Shown one piece after another: positions 35,245-45,804 of a DNA stretch of 64,000 nt. The first letter of the stretch is position 1, and every line of letters begins with the position of its first letter. The DNA comes from Coenobita brevimanus (taxonomy: Eukaryota > Arthropoda > Malacostraca > Decapoda > Coenobitidae), in assembly GCA_032717465.1 (NCBI GenBank), contig CM064671.1, positions 53,226,998-53,290,997 of the forward strand, in the 5' to 3' direction. Made by a program: the position numbers and the translations under genes. The notes below the pieces were generated by a model. It had not been told where the DNA came from and did no database searches. It worked only from the letters and a program-made list of their open reading frames with translations.

Positions 35245-35283
35245 ATCTCTTCTTTCTTTTGATTTTTTACATTCTGTATTGAA

Positions 35284-35803
35284 TCATTTCTTTATTTTCT
35301 TTTCTGCTTCTTTGTGCTGTGGGATGTACTTCTGGACTCCTATTTCATAAAATTCACAAAATTTTTTATATACAGCATTTAAATCTTGTCCTCTAAGCTC
35401 CTTTTCCCAATCAAATTCTAAGAAGTACTTCGTTAGGTCATGATAATTTCCCTTTTTATAGTTTAGGCTCTTTTTGTAACTTTCATTGCAGTTAACTATG
35501 TCATATGCTATCCTGAAGTTGCAATTTAATACTTCATGGTTGCTTTTTCTGAACGGAGGGTGATATATTAAACTGTCAATATCATTTTCTTGCCTAGTAA
35601 ATATGAGATCTAGCATTGAGGGTACATCGAGTCCTCTTTTTCTGGTGGTTTCCCTCACATGTTGCATTAGGGAAAAACTCTTGCACGAGATCCAGGAGCT
35701 TTTGGTCCCAACAGCTTTCTTGGCTTATTATATCTAGAGTATTCCAATTTATATTTGTATTAAAATCTCCAGTTAGTATAATTCTTTCCGATTTCTCTTC
35801 CAT
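35284..35803 (-). pseudogene. CR1-like endonuclease C-terminal part, copy 2
   Basis: Fragments 35803-35594 (MEEKSERIILTGDFNTNINW, SQESCWDQKLLDLVQEFFPN) and 35667-35284 (QHVRETTRKRGLDVPSMLDL, YHPPFRKSNHEVLNCNFRIA). The SDH block reads SNH here. A frameshift lies between them near 35665. The N-terminal EN part lies beyond the MITE, at 36590-36965. Confidence 0.8.
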
Positions 35804-35824
35804 TTTATGTAGTAATGCCCTTAA

Positions 35825-36583
35825 CCCGTGCCGTCCCGAGGACGTACTTCCACGTCCTCACGTTTTGTCACAGCTAATCCCGAGGACGTACTTCAACGTC
35901 CTGCAATTGCAAGGTTCATAATTTCCACAATTTTCAATTTTCGCGAGTCATTTTTGGTACGTATACACGGGACACCTGCCTCAACAAGATGCCAGGCAGA
36001 GACAATGCCTTACCCAGCATGACCTCCTCCCCCCCCCTGCATGCCCTTTTCTCAGCAATTCACCTGTTATCAGTGACCTGGCCAGTATAGCCATGTCATG
36101 CCACGGTACGAAATTCAGGGCCAGAGTGATTCCCCAATCAATGACAATGTGGAGGACAAACTTTACATAGTTTTAGAGGAAGAAACAGTTAGAAATGATG
36201 ATCAGGTAATGTGGCAAAAAAAGGTCAGGTATTAGCAAGTGAAACAATGCTTATAATGCCTATATTACTGCTTGAAAACCAATATACTTTTGTACTACAT
36301 ATAAATTCGTAACAGTAGATAAATAAATACCGTTTATGAGTGGTGTGAAATAGTTATCCTCCCATAGAACTCGTTTTCTTTGGCGCCAGCCTGATAGAAA
36401 ACCCAGTAAGGTAAGGAGGCTCTCCTACCTGTAATGAGTATTTTAAACCTCAGGTGAGCGATTTCTCTATGAATTTTCGATGTTTCTCACCAAAAGCGAA
36501 AGTTTTAGCAAAAAAAAAAAAGGTCAAAAATTGCCCGGGATTGGGGGGTACCAGTGGTCAAAAAGTGGCCGGGACTGGGCGGG
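35825..36583. mobile_element. piggyBac-like MITE (759 bp) with TTAA TSD
   Basis: TTAA at 35821-35824 and 36584-36587. Ends read CCCGTGCCGTCCCGAGG and, reverse-complemented from the right, CCCGCCCAGTCCCGGCC. CR1 copy 1 lacks it (11315-11330), so the insertion point is exact. The left end carries CGAGGACGTACTTC-ACGTCC twice, 44 nt apart (35835 and 35879). Each is an inverted repeat (GAGGACGT/ACGTCCTC). No coding capacity. Confidence 0.88.
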
Positions 36584-36589
36584 TTAAAC

Positions 36590-36965
36590 TCTGAATTGTA
36601 CTCTCTGCCAGGTCCTCATATTCGTCTCTTTCCCATGTGTTTGATCTGGGTGGCATGTACAAATTGACTACATTTACTTTCTCTTCAGATGTATTGATCT
36701 CTACTGCAATCAGTTCTACTTGTGATGGTATATCTAGTTCTATTTCTTTGACTTTTAGATTTTTCTTAGTTAATATTATAATTCCTCCTCCTTTTTATAA
36801 GCTCCTATCTCTTCTCTGTATATTATATTCCTCTAAGTTTAGTATGTCACTTGATATTCTTGGTGTTAATTTTGTTTCAGTTAGGCATATTATATGTGGT
36901 TCATTTTCTCTGACATAATCATTCATCTCTAATAATTTAGTTACCATTCCATCCACATTTGAGTA
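36590..36965 (-). pseudogene. CR1-like endonuclease N-terminal part, copy 2
   Basis: Minus-strand text (IKLMYSNVDGM-like, ICLTETKLTP, NLEEYNI) matches copy 1 at 11508-11700 but is broken by stops. Confidence 0.65.
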
Positions 36966-37027
36966 CATCAACTAAATCATCTTGTTTATATACTTGTCAT
37001 GACATGGTTCTACTACCTTCCTCCTTT

Positions 37028-37575
37028 TTATTCCCTCCTGTTTATGTACCACTTTCGTACCTGCAATCCAATTACTTTGTATAAATATGTATTCTTTTCC
37101 TCTTCTGATCTTCCCTCATTTTTTGTTTTTGCTTCCTCCCTCTTCTCTTTCAGTAATTCCAGTTCCTCTTGTGTTAGGCATCTTTTTATCCATACATTTT
37201 TGAACTCCTCTTTTTCCATAAGATTCTTTGCATTTTTTAGTATCTCCTCCACGGTGTTTACACTCTGGAAAGTTACATTTAGTGGTCTTGACTTGCTTTT
37301 CTCGTATTTCCCTAACCTTTTGTGTTCCTCTATGTCTTTACTACAAATTTCCTCTGATACTTCTTTCAATAAGCTCATTACATTGGCAGCTCCTTTTTGT
37401 CTCTTGAGATCTTGTTTTTTACTTTTTCCTCTTCTATACCAGTGATTACTATAGATTTGTTGATATCTACTGAATCTCTGACTAACTTTGGATTGTTTTG
37501 GATTATTCTTTTCACTTCCTTTTTAATGCTTTTTTCTTCCACCCTTGTTTCTAAGACTTTCTTTACTTTCCCCAT
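37028..37575 (-). pseudogene. CR1-like ORF1 remnant, copy 2
   Basis: 37575-37378 (MGKVKKVLETRVEEKSIKKE, NNPKLVRDSVDINKSIVITG) and 37378-37028 (KEVSEEICSKDIEEHKRLGK, RPLNVTFQSVNTVEEILKNA, WIKRCLTQEELELLKEKREE). A coiled-coil-like start is followed by an RRM-like fold, as in RNA-binding ORF1 proteins. One frameshift lies near 37380. Confidence 0.65.
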
Positions 37576-37586
37576 TTCAGCATACG

Positions 37587-37590
<4 letters not shown>

Positions 37591-37645
<55 letters not shown>
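37591..37645. repeat. (GA)n microsatellite
   Basis: GA tract at the 5' side of CR1-like copy 2. Confidence 0.95.
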
Positions 37646-38084
37646 TCTGTATGTCTGTAAGGCAGGGTGGTTGTGGACAGTGGAGGTGAGCAGGCAGCTT
37701 GACTTCAAGGTCGTTGCTAAGGTTACCGGCCTACCAGCACCAAGTACAACCGATTATGGTAAATTATTCACGCAAATTGTGTTTGTAGTGGATTCTGGTC
37801 TTTTGGAAGTGATATCGAAGTGTTATTATTGTGGAGGGCTAGCGTAAACCTTAGTTGTGTAACAGAACCTTCGTCACCCATACGGACACCGGCAATAAAA
37901 CTAAAAAAATTGCCCTCATTCCCCACTCACTCACTCTCCCTACACGCTCTTCACAGACCATCTTATGCAATCAGCTTGAAGTCGATGGACTGACGAGTAA
38001 TATGACACAGTTTGTTTTATTTGGTACAGTATTAACTGAGATATGAAGGTTTAAATATTGACGATTTTCCTAATTTTTCTCAGG
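37646..38084. other. Unassigned, possibly intronic or 5' flanking sequence
   Basis: No known family. It ends in a pyrimidine-rich acceptor-like tract. Confidence 0.35.
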
Positions 38085-38132
38085 AATGCTGAGCTGGTGG
38101 AAGCGCTCGCGACATCGACCGGATGGGAGAGG
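38085..38132 (+). CDS. Weak candidate host exon
   Basis: A strong acceptor-like tract (TTTTCCTAATTTTTCTCAG, ending 38084) precedes 48 bp of GC-rich sequence. It is open as NAELVEALATSTGWER in one frame and as MLSWWKRSRHRPDGR in another. A possible donor GAG|GTTAAT follows. The GC content and codon-like pattern differ sharply from the flanks. No partner exon seen and no family recognised. Confidence 0.22.
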
Positions 38133-38136
38133 TTAA

Positions 38137-38161
38137 TGTGTGTGTGTGTGTGTGTGTGTGT
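38137..38161. repeat. (TG)n microsatellite
   Basis: TG tract preceding family H copy 2. Confidence 0.9.
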
Positions 38162-38162
38162 A

Positions 38163-38366
38163 GCTAGCCTGTACTCACTGTGATATTGTAATATTATTAT
38201 TAATTACAAAGTACAGTAAATTGCTCCATTTTCTTATAGGAAAAAAGTCTACTCAGTCAGTACCACTGTCAGTTATTTAGAAGAAAAAATCGACCCATTA
38301 TTTGAGTGTGTTTTGTATGATATTCCCATACACATTAGTGTGCCAATCAAAGATGACTCGTTGGTT
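38163..38366 (+). repeat. Dispersed repeat family H, copy 2
   Basis: About 80 percent similar by eye to 31159-31376. Bounded on both sides by (TG)n (38137-38161 and 38370-38410). Confidence 0.8.
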
Positions 38367-38367
38367 A

Positions 38368-38369
<2 letters not shown>

Positions 38370-38410
<41 letters not shown>
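38370..38410. repeat. (TG)n microsatellite
   Basis: TG tract after family H copy 2. Confidence 0.92.
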
Positions 38411-38411
<1 letters not shown>

Positions 38412-39124
38412 AATAATCTATAATAATACATTTATTTGTATAGCGCATCACATTTAATAACTAAAATGTAGCTCAATACATTTCATATTGGAGAATAAAA
38501 GAGATATAAATGAAAGGCATGAAAGACAAGGCGATGATTAAATTAGACAAAAGGCATAACAGGTGTGAAATAATTCAGAGATAGATTAATATATCAAATA
38601 AAGCAAAAATACAATGTAAAGGTGAATGATTAGTAAAATATGTAAAAATATAAGGGAAAAAATGTTAACTAGGCAAATCATAGAGCAAATGAAACAGTTG
38701 ATAGAGTCGTGAGTTTTGTTGTGGGCAGATAAAAGAAAAGGACTAAAAAGTATTGTTTACTGCTGCTTTGCATATGAGCCAGGGAGGAGAGACGAGTGAA
38801 AAAAGGGAGAGGGCTCTTATGAGACAGATTTAGGAAGCCCAGACACAGGTCCAGAGCAAGAAAATGATATCCAGTTTCCTTCCAAACAATTTACACTTCA
38901 GAAGAGGTTCTTTCCGAGGAGCTGGTACGACACTTATAACTGGCTAGAGTATTCAGTCAGCCAAAATTCCGCCTTCTGCTTCAGCTGCAGACTATTCAGC
39001 AAGTAGCAATGTAGGCAAAAAAAAAAAAAAAAAAGATGGTCCAGCCTCTACTGGATACTGCAACTGGTAGAGGGCTCTGTATTCGTTTAGGGAATATGAG
39101 CAGACATCATTACACAAGGCCTCC
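38411..39124. other. AT-rich spacer, possible hAT 5' non-coding part
   Basis: Contains ATTTATTTGTATAGCGCATC at about 38430, a motif seen in various dispersed repeats, and an A-run at 39019-39035. No hAT left terminal repeat was recognised. Confidence 0.35.
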
Positions 39125-40900
39125 ATGATGGCGTGGATGAGCTATGAAGCAAGCAAAGTTCATGGTGATGTAGCTGAACAGCCACAAACTGCTACTGTAG
39201 CTGAGATCAGTGAAGGATGGGAGCATTTATGCCGCATTATTTCGGTTACTGTCTTTGTAGCCAAACAAGGCATTTCTTTCCGCGGCCACAGTGAAATGGA
39301 TGACAGCTCCAACCAAGGGAACTTCCTTGAATGCATGCAGCTGCTGCAAAAGTTCGACCCTCTCCTGCAGAGGTACAAAGCTCCTGCCAGTTGTACATAC
39401 CTCTCGACTTATTCTCAAAATGAATTAATTGGATGTTGCTTCACAGAGGTCACGGCACAGATTATTCAAGAAATAAAGGAATCAAAGATGTTTGCAGTAA
39501 TGACAGACAAAGCCAATGATGGGCACACTGAACAGTTCGCTGTATGTGTGCGTTATGGTCTTGCTTGAAGAAACTGGGTGGCTATGGTGCAGAAGCGATC
39601 ACAAATGCAGTCGAGCAGGTTCTTGTGTTCAACAACATTGCTGACCTGAAAGTTGTCGCCCAAACATATGATGGTGCAGCAGTGATGAGTGGATGTGTTC
39701 AAGGGGTTCAAGCTCATTTCCAGGAAAAACATCCAGAGGCTGTCTATGTGCATTGCTATGCACATGACTAAACCTGGTTCTTTGCCACACCTGCAAGGCC
39801 ATTCCTGAAGTCAGTGATTTTTTTTTTTTTTTTATCTGCTTGAAAACCTCTACTCATTTTTCAGTGTGTCTACAGTCAATCATGATCAGTTTGCTGCCAT
39901 TCAGAAGGAGCTCCACATTGAGCAAAGAGAGAGTGTACAAATATCAAACACCCGATGGTCATGTCCGTTGTCCTCTCTTAATGCACTCTGAAGAATTTTT
40001 CTCGTCATGAAATCTCTTCAGAAGATCAGAACACCAACAGCACTAGGTTTGCGTGCAAAATTTTCCAAACTCTCTGTGGTCTTCCTGTTGGCTGTGTTCA
40101 AAAAGTTGCATGGCATCAATGAAGGGTTTCACAGGGTTCTTCGGAAAGAAACTGTCGACTTAGCACAGGCAATGCACTACAAAAGTGCAGTCCATGACAC
40201 CCTGGTTAGCTAGCAAACTGCACAGGTGGCTGAAGAGATCTATGCCATGACAAAGGAAGCACATGAGGAGAACAACATCCAGGAGTCTTCTCTCAGTCCA
40301 AGAAGGAAACAGAAGAAGATGGATGCCTTTGTTGTGGAGGTGTCCTTTCCAGAACAGACCCGCTTAATGATTCAGAACATCTCAAGCAGAGACTTTTCTA
40401 TCCTTGCATCGATGGAATGACCAATGAGCTGGAGAATCGTTTATCTAGTGTTGAGAGAGAAGTCATGATTGGCATCCAAGCATGTCACCTGGCCTCTGAA
40501 ACCTCCCTGTGCATGGAGTCCCTAGAGAAACTAGCCTTGCAATATAACATCCAACTAGTCCAAGAAGAGGTCATGGTGGTGAAAAGCTTTTTGAACAGGA
40601 TGGGGCCAGAAGCCTTCCCAGACATTCTGAGTGTGTTCAAGCTCTTTGATCCCATGATATTCCTATCACTGAAGATGATCTTACAGGTGGCCCTTACCAT
40701 CCCGGTCAGTAGCTGCAGTTGTGTGCAATCATTTAGCCTAATGCTCTTCGCCGACTACATACTTGGCTTATTCGCACCATGGACCATGAAAGGCTCAATC
40801 ATCTGGAAGTGTTCTCAATCGAAAGTTGGTTGAAAGCCTTGATTATGACAATGTGACTGACACATTCGCCCAACTAAAATCAAGATGGCACACCCTGATC
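39125..40900 (+). pseudogene. hAT transposase remnant, ZMYM1/DUF4371-like
   Basis: Open pieces read in order as a ZMYM1-type hAT transposase. They are WMSYEASKVHGDVAEQ, then GISFRGHSEMDDSSNQGNFL and LLQKFDPLLQRYKAP (39125-39568), and then VMTDKANDGHTEQFAVCVRY (DUF4371 with the Asp-containing catalytic strand). Next come LKVVAQTYDGAAVMSGCVQG and HPEAVYVHCYAHD (39544-39771), LSVVFLLAVFKKLHGINEGF (40090 region), and the C-terminal dimerisation-like block QVALTIPVSSCSCVQSFSLM followed by TMDHERLNHLEVFSIES (40685-40830). Several frameshifts and stops are present, plus a T-run insertion at 39818-39835. Domesticated ZMYM1 genes exist, but this copy is broken. Confidence 0.8.
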
Positions 40901-41339
40901 CTTCCTCCTCAGAAAAAAAAAATGAATATGTTAAGTCTAAGTATAAAATAAATTAATAAATAACATGTATTTATGATCAAATCACCACATCAAAAAATTA
41001 CAGACTTGGTTAAATGTTGCTTGGCATATGCTGATTGGATTCTTAATATGAGCAGGACAGAAGAGAGGAAGAGAGAACAGAAAGAGAAAGCAGAGGAGAT
41101 GAGGAGTGCAACAGACAGATGAGACAAGCTTCTGGAGAGGTGAAGAGGAGAGTATCAGATGGACAAGACACAAAGTTTACAGTTTTGTCACAACTCAGAC
41201 TGTACACATTTTATTTTTATTTCATGTTGCGAAAGTTAGCCTAAGCACATGACCGGAACATTTTGGTAGAGCACAGTACTGTCTCACATCTTATATTCAT
41301 TTTACTCTATAACCTGGGGAAATCTAAAGATTTCTGGGC

Positions 41340-41382
41340 TGGGCTAAGCCCGCAATGTTTCAAGATCCTAAATACACCCCTG
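41340..41382. mobile_element. Probable right terminal inverted repeat of the hAT element
   Basis: The sequence ends AATACACCCCTG. Reverse-complemented it begins CAGGGGTGTATTTAGG, the hAT-like CAGGGG start. GTGTAACC (41383-41390) would be the 8-bp target copy. The left counterpart was not found in this window. Confidence 0.45.
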
Positions 41383-41739
41383 GTGTAACCTTAAAAAGGA
41401 ATCTGAAAGGTCAAGGTTGTACAGTACATACCACCTGAGAAAGTCAGAAAAGGGTGTTGTATTAAGAGTTAATGCCTTTGTGTTATGCAGAGGCGGGATG
41501 TGGGCCGTTATGTGCTTGGTTATTTGTGCAGGGAGGTTGCGATTATGTTTCGGCAGATGGAGCGTTTCAACAGCATAGCGGTGACTATGTTTAACTCGCC
41601 CGGACAGAGTCCGGTAAGGTATTGTTTTTGGTCGTTTGTTTGTTTCTCCTATTATTTGCTTCATTGCGGGAAAACGGCTGAATGAAATTACTTGAAATTT
41701 TCAGCATATGTGGGCACTGGGCCCAAAAGAAAGTGATTA

Positions 41740-42210
41740 AATTTTGGAGGTAATTGATTGATCTTGAAAGATCAAAATCAAGGTCACGGATTTTCAGAGG
41801 GTGTTGAAGATATATTTACTAATATAAACTTACAGGAACTCGTAATATGGGCTTTCATTTGGCACCAAGATCTTTGACCTTGATTGACCTTGAAAGGTCA
41901 AACTAAGTCATGGATAATCAAGGGGCTATAAATCAAAACTGATTGAAGATAGATATTTACAATAATCAGCATATAGGAAATCCCATATGGGTTTTTAATC
42001 GGTACCTTGACCTTTGTCAGTGACACTGAAAGGTCAAACTCAAGGTCACGGAAATTCGGGGGGCTATAACTCGAAACTCGTGAAGATATAGTGACTATTA
42101 CCATGATATACAAAGTCTCACAATGGCTTTTTTTTGGCAGCATGACCTTTGACCTTGAGTGACCTTGAAAGGTCAAATGCAAGATTAAAAATTTTCAGAG
42201 GATGTAACAT
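41740..42210. repeat. Satellite-like tandem array, unit about 130-137 bp, 4 copies
   Basis: Each unit contains TTGACCTTGAAAGGTCAA or a variant, then TCAAGGTCACGG, a GGGGCTATAA stretch, GAAGATA and a TGGGCTTTCATTTGGCAC-like end. TGAAAGGTCAAA-type cores start near 41765, 41889, 42027 and 42163. Confidence 0.82.
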
Positions 42211-42407
42211 GAAAACAATTGTGGCATTACCTTAGACTTAAATTGTGCAGAGCCACTAAATGGCAGAAACAAGTCAGTATTAACAGCAATAAAATAACTG
42301 CTGTCAGGCGAGGTTTGTTGTGCCGGCATCACTGTTTTCATTTGACTTCGATCAACTCCATGATTTTACATAGGCAACACTACTCTGTTGTGCACTCCTT
42401 CTGACCA

Positions 42408-43155
42408 AGTACATACCCCCCACCTCCCTGCACACCTAATCAGCTGCATTACGGACCTCACCCCCTCTCCCTGTATAACTCTCCAAAAGTATGTGAAACT
42501 TTTAAGTTTTAATGTCCCTCTGTTAACAGAGACATTAATAACTTAAATTTTTCAGTAGTTTATTCACGGTAATATTGAGGTTATGAGCAGATCTGATGAA
42601 ACTATGACTAGTGCTTTTTTTCTGTAGGTAGCCATTTTTTAAGATTACATTTTTGGCAGAGTCATGAATCTTCATAAATATACAGATATGCATGTAAACA
42701 TTTTTCATGTACAGTTTCTACTTTCTACGTGTAACAGCTGCAAAACTCTAATAGAAAAATGCATTAGATTATTTTTTGTATTTTTGCAGTTTACTAATAT
42801 TATATAACCTCATAGTATTTTAAGGCACCAAAAGGCAAATTAACACATTCCTGGAGAGTTTGAAGTCTGTACCTGCATTAGTTTCTGAGTCCTAGCCAGG
42901 AAACGACTTATTTTTCATTATTAAAAACAAGAACTACTTCAGACAGAGCATTCTACCTATTAAAAAGCACCAGTTTACTATAAGACACATAACTATGTGA
43001 AATTTCATGACTCTCTTGTGAATACTTTCTGAGTTCTGGCCCAGAAATGGAATCTCTATGCCTGGCCAGCTTCCCTGCCGCCCAACTCTCCGCACGGACA
43101 CCAAAGAAAAAACAACACCCTATGCTGACTTTGTCAGGTGTAGGGTAAAGATAGA
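42408..43155 (+). repeat. Dispersed repeat family F, copy F2 (uninterrupted)
   Basis: Colinear with 23596-23761 plus 26862-27420 but without the 3.1-kb RTE element. The sequence runs through GACTAGTGC, TTTTTTTCTGTAGGTAGCC, ATTTTTTAAGATTACA without a (GATA)n. It therefore records the state of the family before insertion. Confidence 0.82.
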
Positions 43156-43299
43156 GTTCGATCAGAATGGACCTTCTATCCTGCTTGTTCTGTTCTTCAT
43201 TACATTGATAAGCACAAATACATATCAAACCTTTTTTCTAGTCGGTGTACAGATCCTGTTACCGACAGCCACTCTTGTTTTCTTTACTTCTGCACAATG

Positions 43300-43348
43300 A
43301 TCGACTTCGTGCAGTAGTCTTATTCGCCCCAGTTTGCAGCACAGCTCC

Positions 43349-43383
<35 letters not shown>

Positions 43384-43830
43384 GTGAGGGGGCGTCTCCC
43401 TACAGCCAATGTTTCTGAACAGGACAGAATCAGTGTACTCCCGTCTCATTAATTCCCCTGTTTTTAATACCCTTCATCCTCTAGTCTATCTTTGTGAACT
43501 GCTGCATCTGCCATTACTGTTAAAATTACAATGACTTCTGCTCATGGAGGTGGGATGGAACTGTGTTTCCATCCCACCTCCATCTCACCCTCTCTGGCAG
43601 TACACTTTCACCCTTTTTCTGTCCACCTCTTTAATGTTAACTTGTTCTATCATTTGCGTGTGCAACAGGTCAGCTCTGGAACTGTTTGCCTCATTCTGTT
43701 TTTCCAACTGCATATACATGTTTATTTTTCCACTGAATGTGTCAGTGCATCTTGAAATGAACGGATCGTTTCTTGGAATCATTTTGAGGACTTGTATCAT
43801 TTATTTCTTTCACCTTATGCATTAACAAAA
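43300..43830 (+). mobile_element. Jockey-like element, decayed 3' fragment
   Basis: Split across frames: RTESVYSRLINSPVFNTLHP (RLINSP block, 43428-43490) and CATGQLWNCLPHSVFPTAYT (43660-43720), both typical of the Jockey-like C-terminus seen at 7500-7810. A (GT)n tract at 43353-43381 interrupts it. Confidence 0.55.
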
Positions 43831-45717
43831 CAATCTGTTCCAACAAAATTCCAGGGGATTGAATACTGGTGACAGACTTGTGAACCGCAAGGCGAAAGAA
43901 GACTTGGAGATGATTCTGAATTAAAAGTCATGGCCAAAGGCTGCCCTTCATCCCAGAATGGATGATGGAGAAACTGATTTGCAATAACAATATCATCAAT
44001 AATATTCCAACATGTTTGATGAAATTAGTCAATATGCTTGCCTCAGCAAGGCAGATCCAGCAACTGAATTCCTATCCCTGAATTGTGGCGATTACCGCCG
44101 TGCTGTTTTGACTAGTATTCTAAACCAAGGCTCAAGCAAAAGAACAGTAACTTCATGTAAGCTTGAAAGAAGAATAGACTATACCTATTGCTATTCTGTT
44201 TGTTTTAGCGGTACGTATATCTTCTGAGGTGATGTTATGAGTAAAGGCTGTCATGAGATGACATAGAATTAGCTGAACTGTTATCAAGGAAGTCTAAGCA
44301 AGGGTTTAAAAAACCCTGGGACGAAGTGAGGCCACGACCACCACCTTCGTATTTTTCTTGCTCCACTACCCATGTCGTTGGAAGGCTGCTTTTGAATGCC
44401 TCGGAAAGACTCGAAAAGAGATGGCGATGGTTCGGCTAGAGTCATCTTCCAAGTGGCTTTGAGTTCTCGTAAACTTTCTTACATGGCTATTTTATCTGCC
44501 TATTACAGCTCATATTTCCTTTGTACGTTATCGACGTAAACTACGCCGGTATTAAAACGATACAAGAGACGTGCAAGAGAATACTGAAATGAAGTATCCA
44601 CAATAAATAGCCAAAGAAAGGATGCCACGAAGCCTCCGATCTCAGCTTGAATACGAAACTAGGAATTTCTATGCTTGTGTCATGATTATTGCCTCTTCAG
44701 CAAGGTGGCAGAGAGGGGAATTGTGCATTTCCACCTTAACAGACAATAGTAAAACTGAAGTATCTGCGATTTATTGCGGTGATGTCTGTCATTTATACAT
44801 CTACAGAAACACTTGCTTTCTAAAGGTGTACATAATACTGGTAATACCAATATTCCTAATATATTTGTAGATAGACTAGGTCCCAGTTAAATGGCGGAAA
44901 AGACAAAAAAGTAGTAAAATCCAGTCCTGAGAGAAGAAGGCTAAAATTAAGGTTCAGCTGCAAGTTGGTCCCAATCATCCCTAAAATCCGAGCAGCAGAA
45001 GTCGATGTTTCCTCCAGGAACTTGGTTATAATGATGGGTGGACAGGGACAAGGGCATTTTTTCCGAGAATCTCACCATCGGAGACTTCATATTGGGTTCT
45101 TTCTGTTTCGAGCTGATCTTTTTTACCCACACCCTTCTCATCCCATCCCACCTAAAGCCATTGTTTATAATTCATCCTTCTGACCCCCATGTCATCAACA
45201 ACACTGAAGTCTTCAATACTCATGTTTGAAATAAATGATAAAAACAAAATACTGAGATATCTGGAAGTGTATTTAAGAAATTTAACCACTGTAAGTAGAA
45301 TCGATCAACTTAGGCAAGTGATAAATTCAAAATAATAGTATCAATAACATTATAATAGGTATTTTATTTTATACTATATGCAGTGCTTCAGTTGTTTATT
45401 TACATACAAAGTGGATTTTACATTAATGAAACTAAATTCTAAAATAATTCACATCTCAGCTACTGGTAGTGGTAAAGAAAGCACGATGGCTTCATATCCA
45501 TCATGTGCAAGTCATCCGTTTCTCCTTTTTCTCCTTTCTATATCAGATGCTTTTATCCGCTTAAAAAAGTACCCTTGCAGAAACCAGGCAATGAGGTCAC
45601 AGGGAAACATTACTGATCTCACCTTACCGAAGCTTAAAGATGACAAGGAAAAAAACAAAGTCTTATACAAGAGGCAATCTAGAACGTCGTTGAACTATAT
45701 TCATTGAAACTGGATTC

Positions 45718-45720
<3 letters not shown>
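43831..45720. other. Unassigned 1.9-kb region
   Basis: Only short frames, including an ATG frame at 45378-45707 (MQCFSCLFTYKVDFTLMKLN, LTLPKLKDDKEKNKVLYKRQ) with no recognised relative. No tRNA, repeat or promoter pattern stood out. Confidence 0.4.

Positions 45721-45802
<82 letters not shown>
45721..45802. repeat. (CA)n microsatellite
   Basis: Pure 82-bp CA tract abutting the 5' truncation of CR1-like copy 3. Confidence 0.95.

Positions 45803-45804
<2 letters not shown>

Larger units (their letters stand above)
33335..37590 (-). mobile_element. CR1-like non-LTR retrotransposon, copy 2
   Basis: Minus-strand element with an RRM-like ORF1, APE endonuclease, RT and the terminal AATTAGGTAAGAAC repeats at 33335-33366. 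Excluding a 759-bp MITE it is about 3.5 kb. Its 3' side joins (TG)n and its 5' side joins (GA)n. These are the two halves of a compound microsatellite that is uninterrupted in the paralogous unit at 32697-32778. Confidence 0.88.

Noticed and set aside
41740..42210. CRISPR-like array
   Set aside because: Units are adjacent and degenerate without distinct spacers, and the genome is eukaryotic.
45378..45707. 109-codon ATG frame
   Set aside because: Has an ATG, but no domain, no repeats, no splice or promoter context that I can support.
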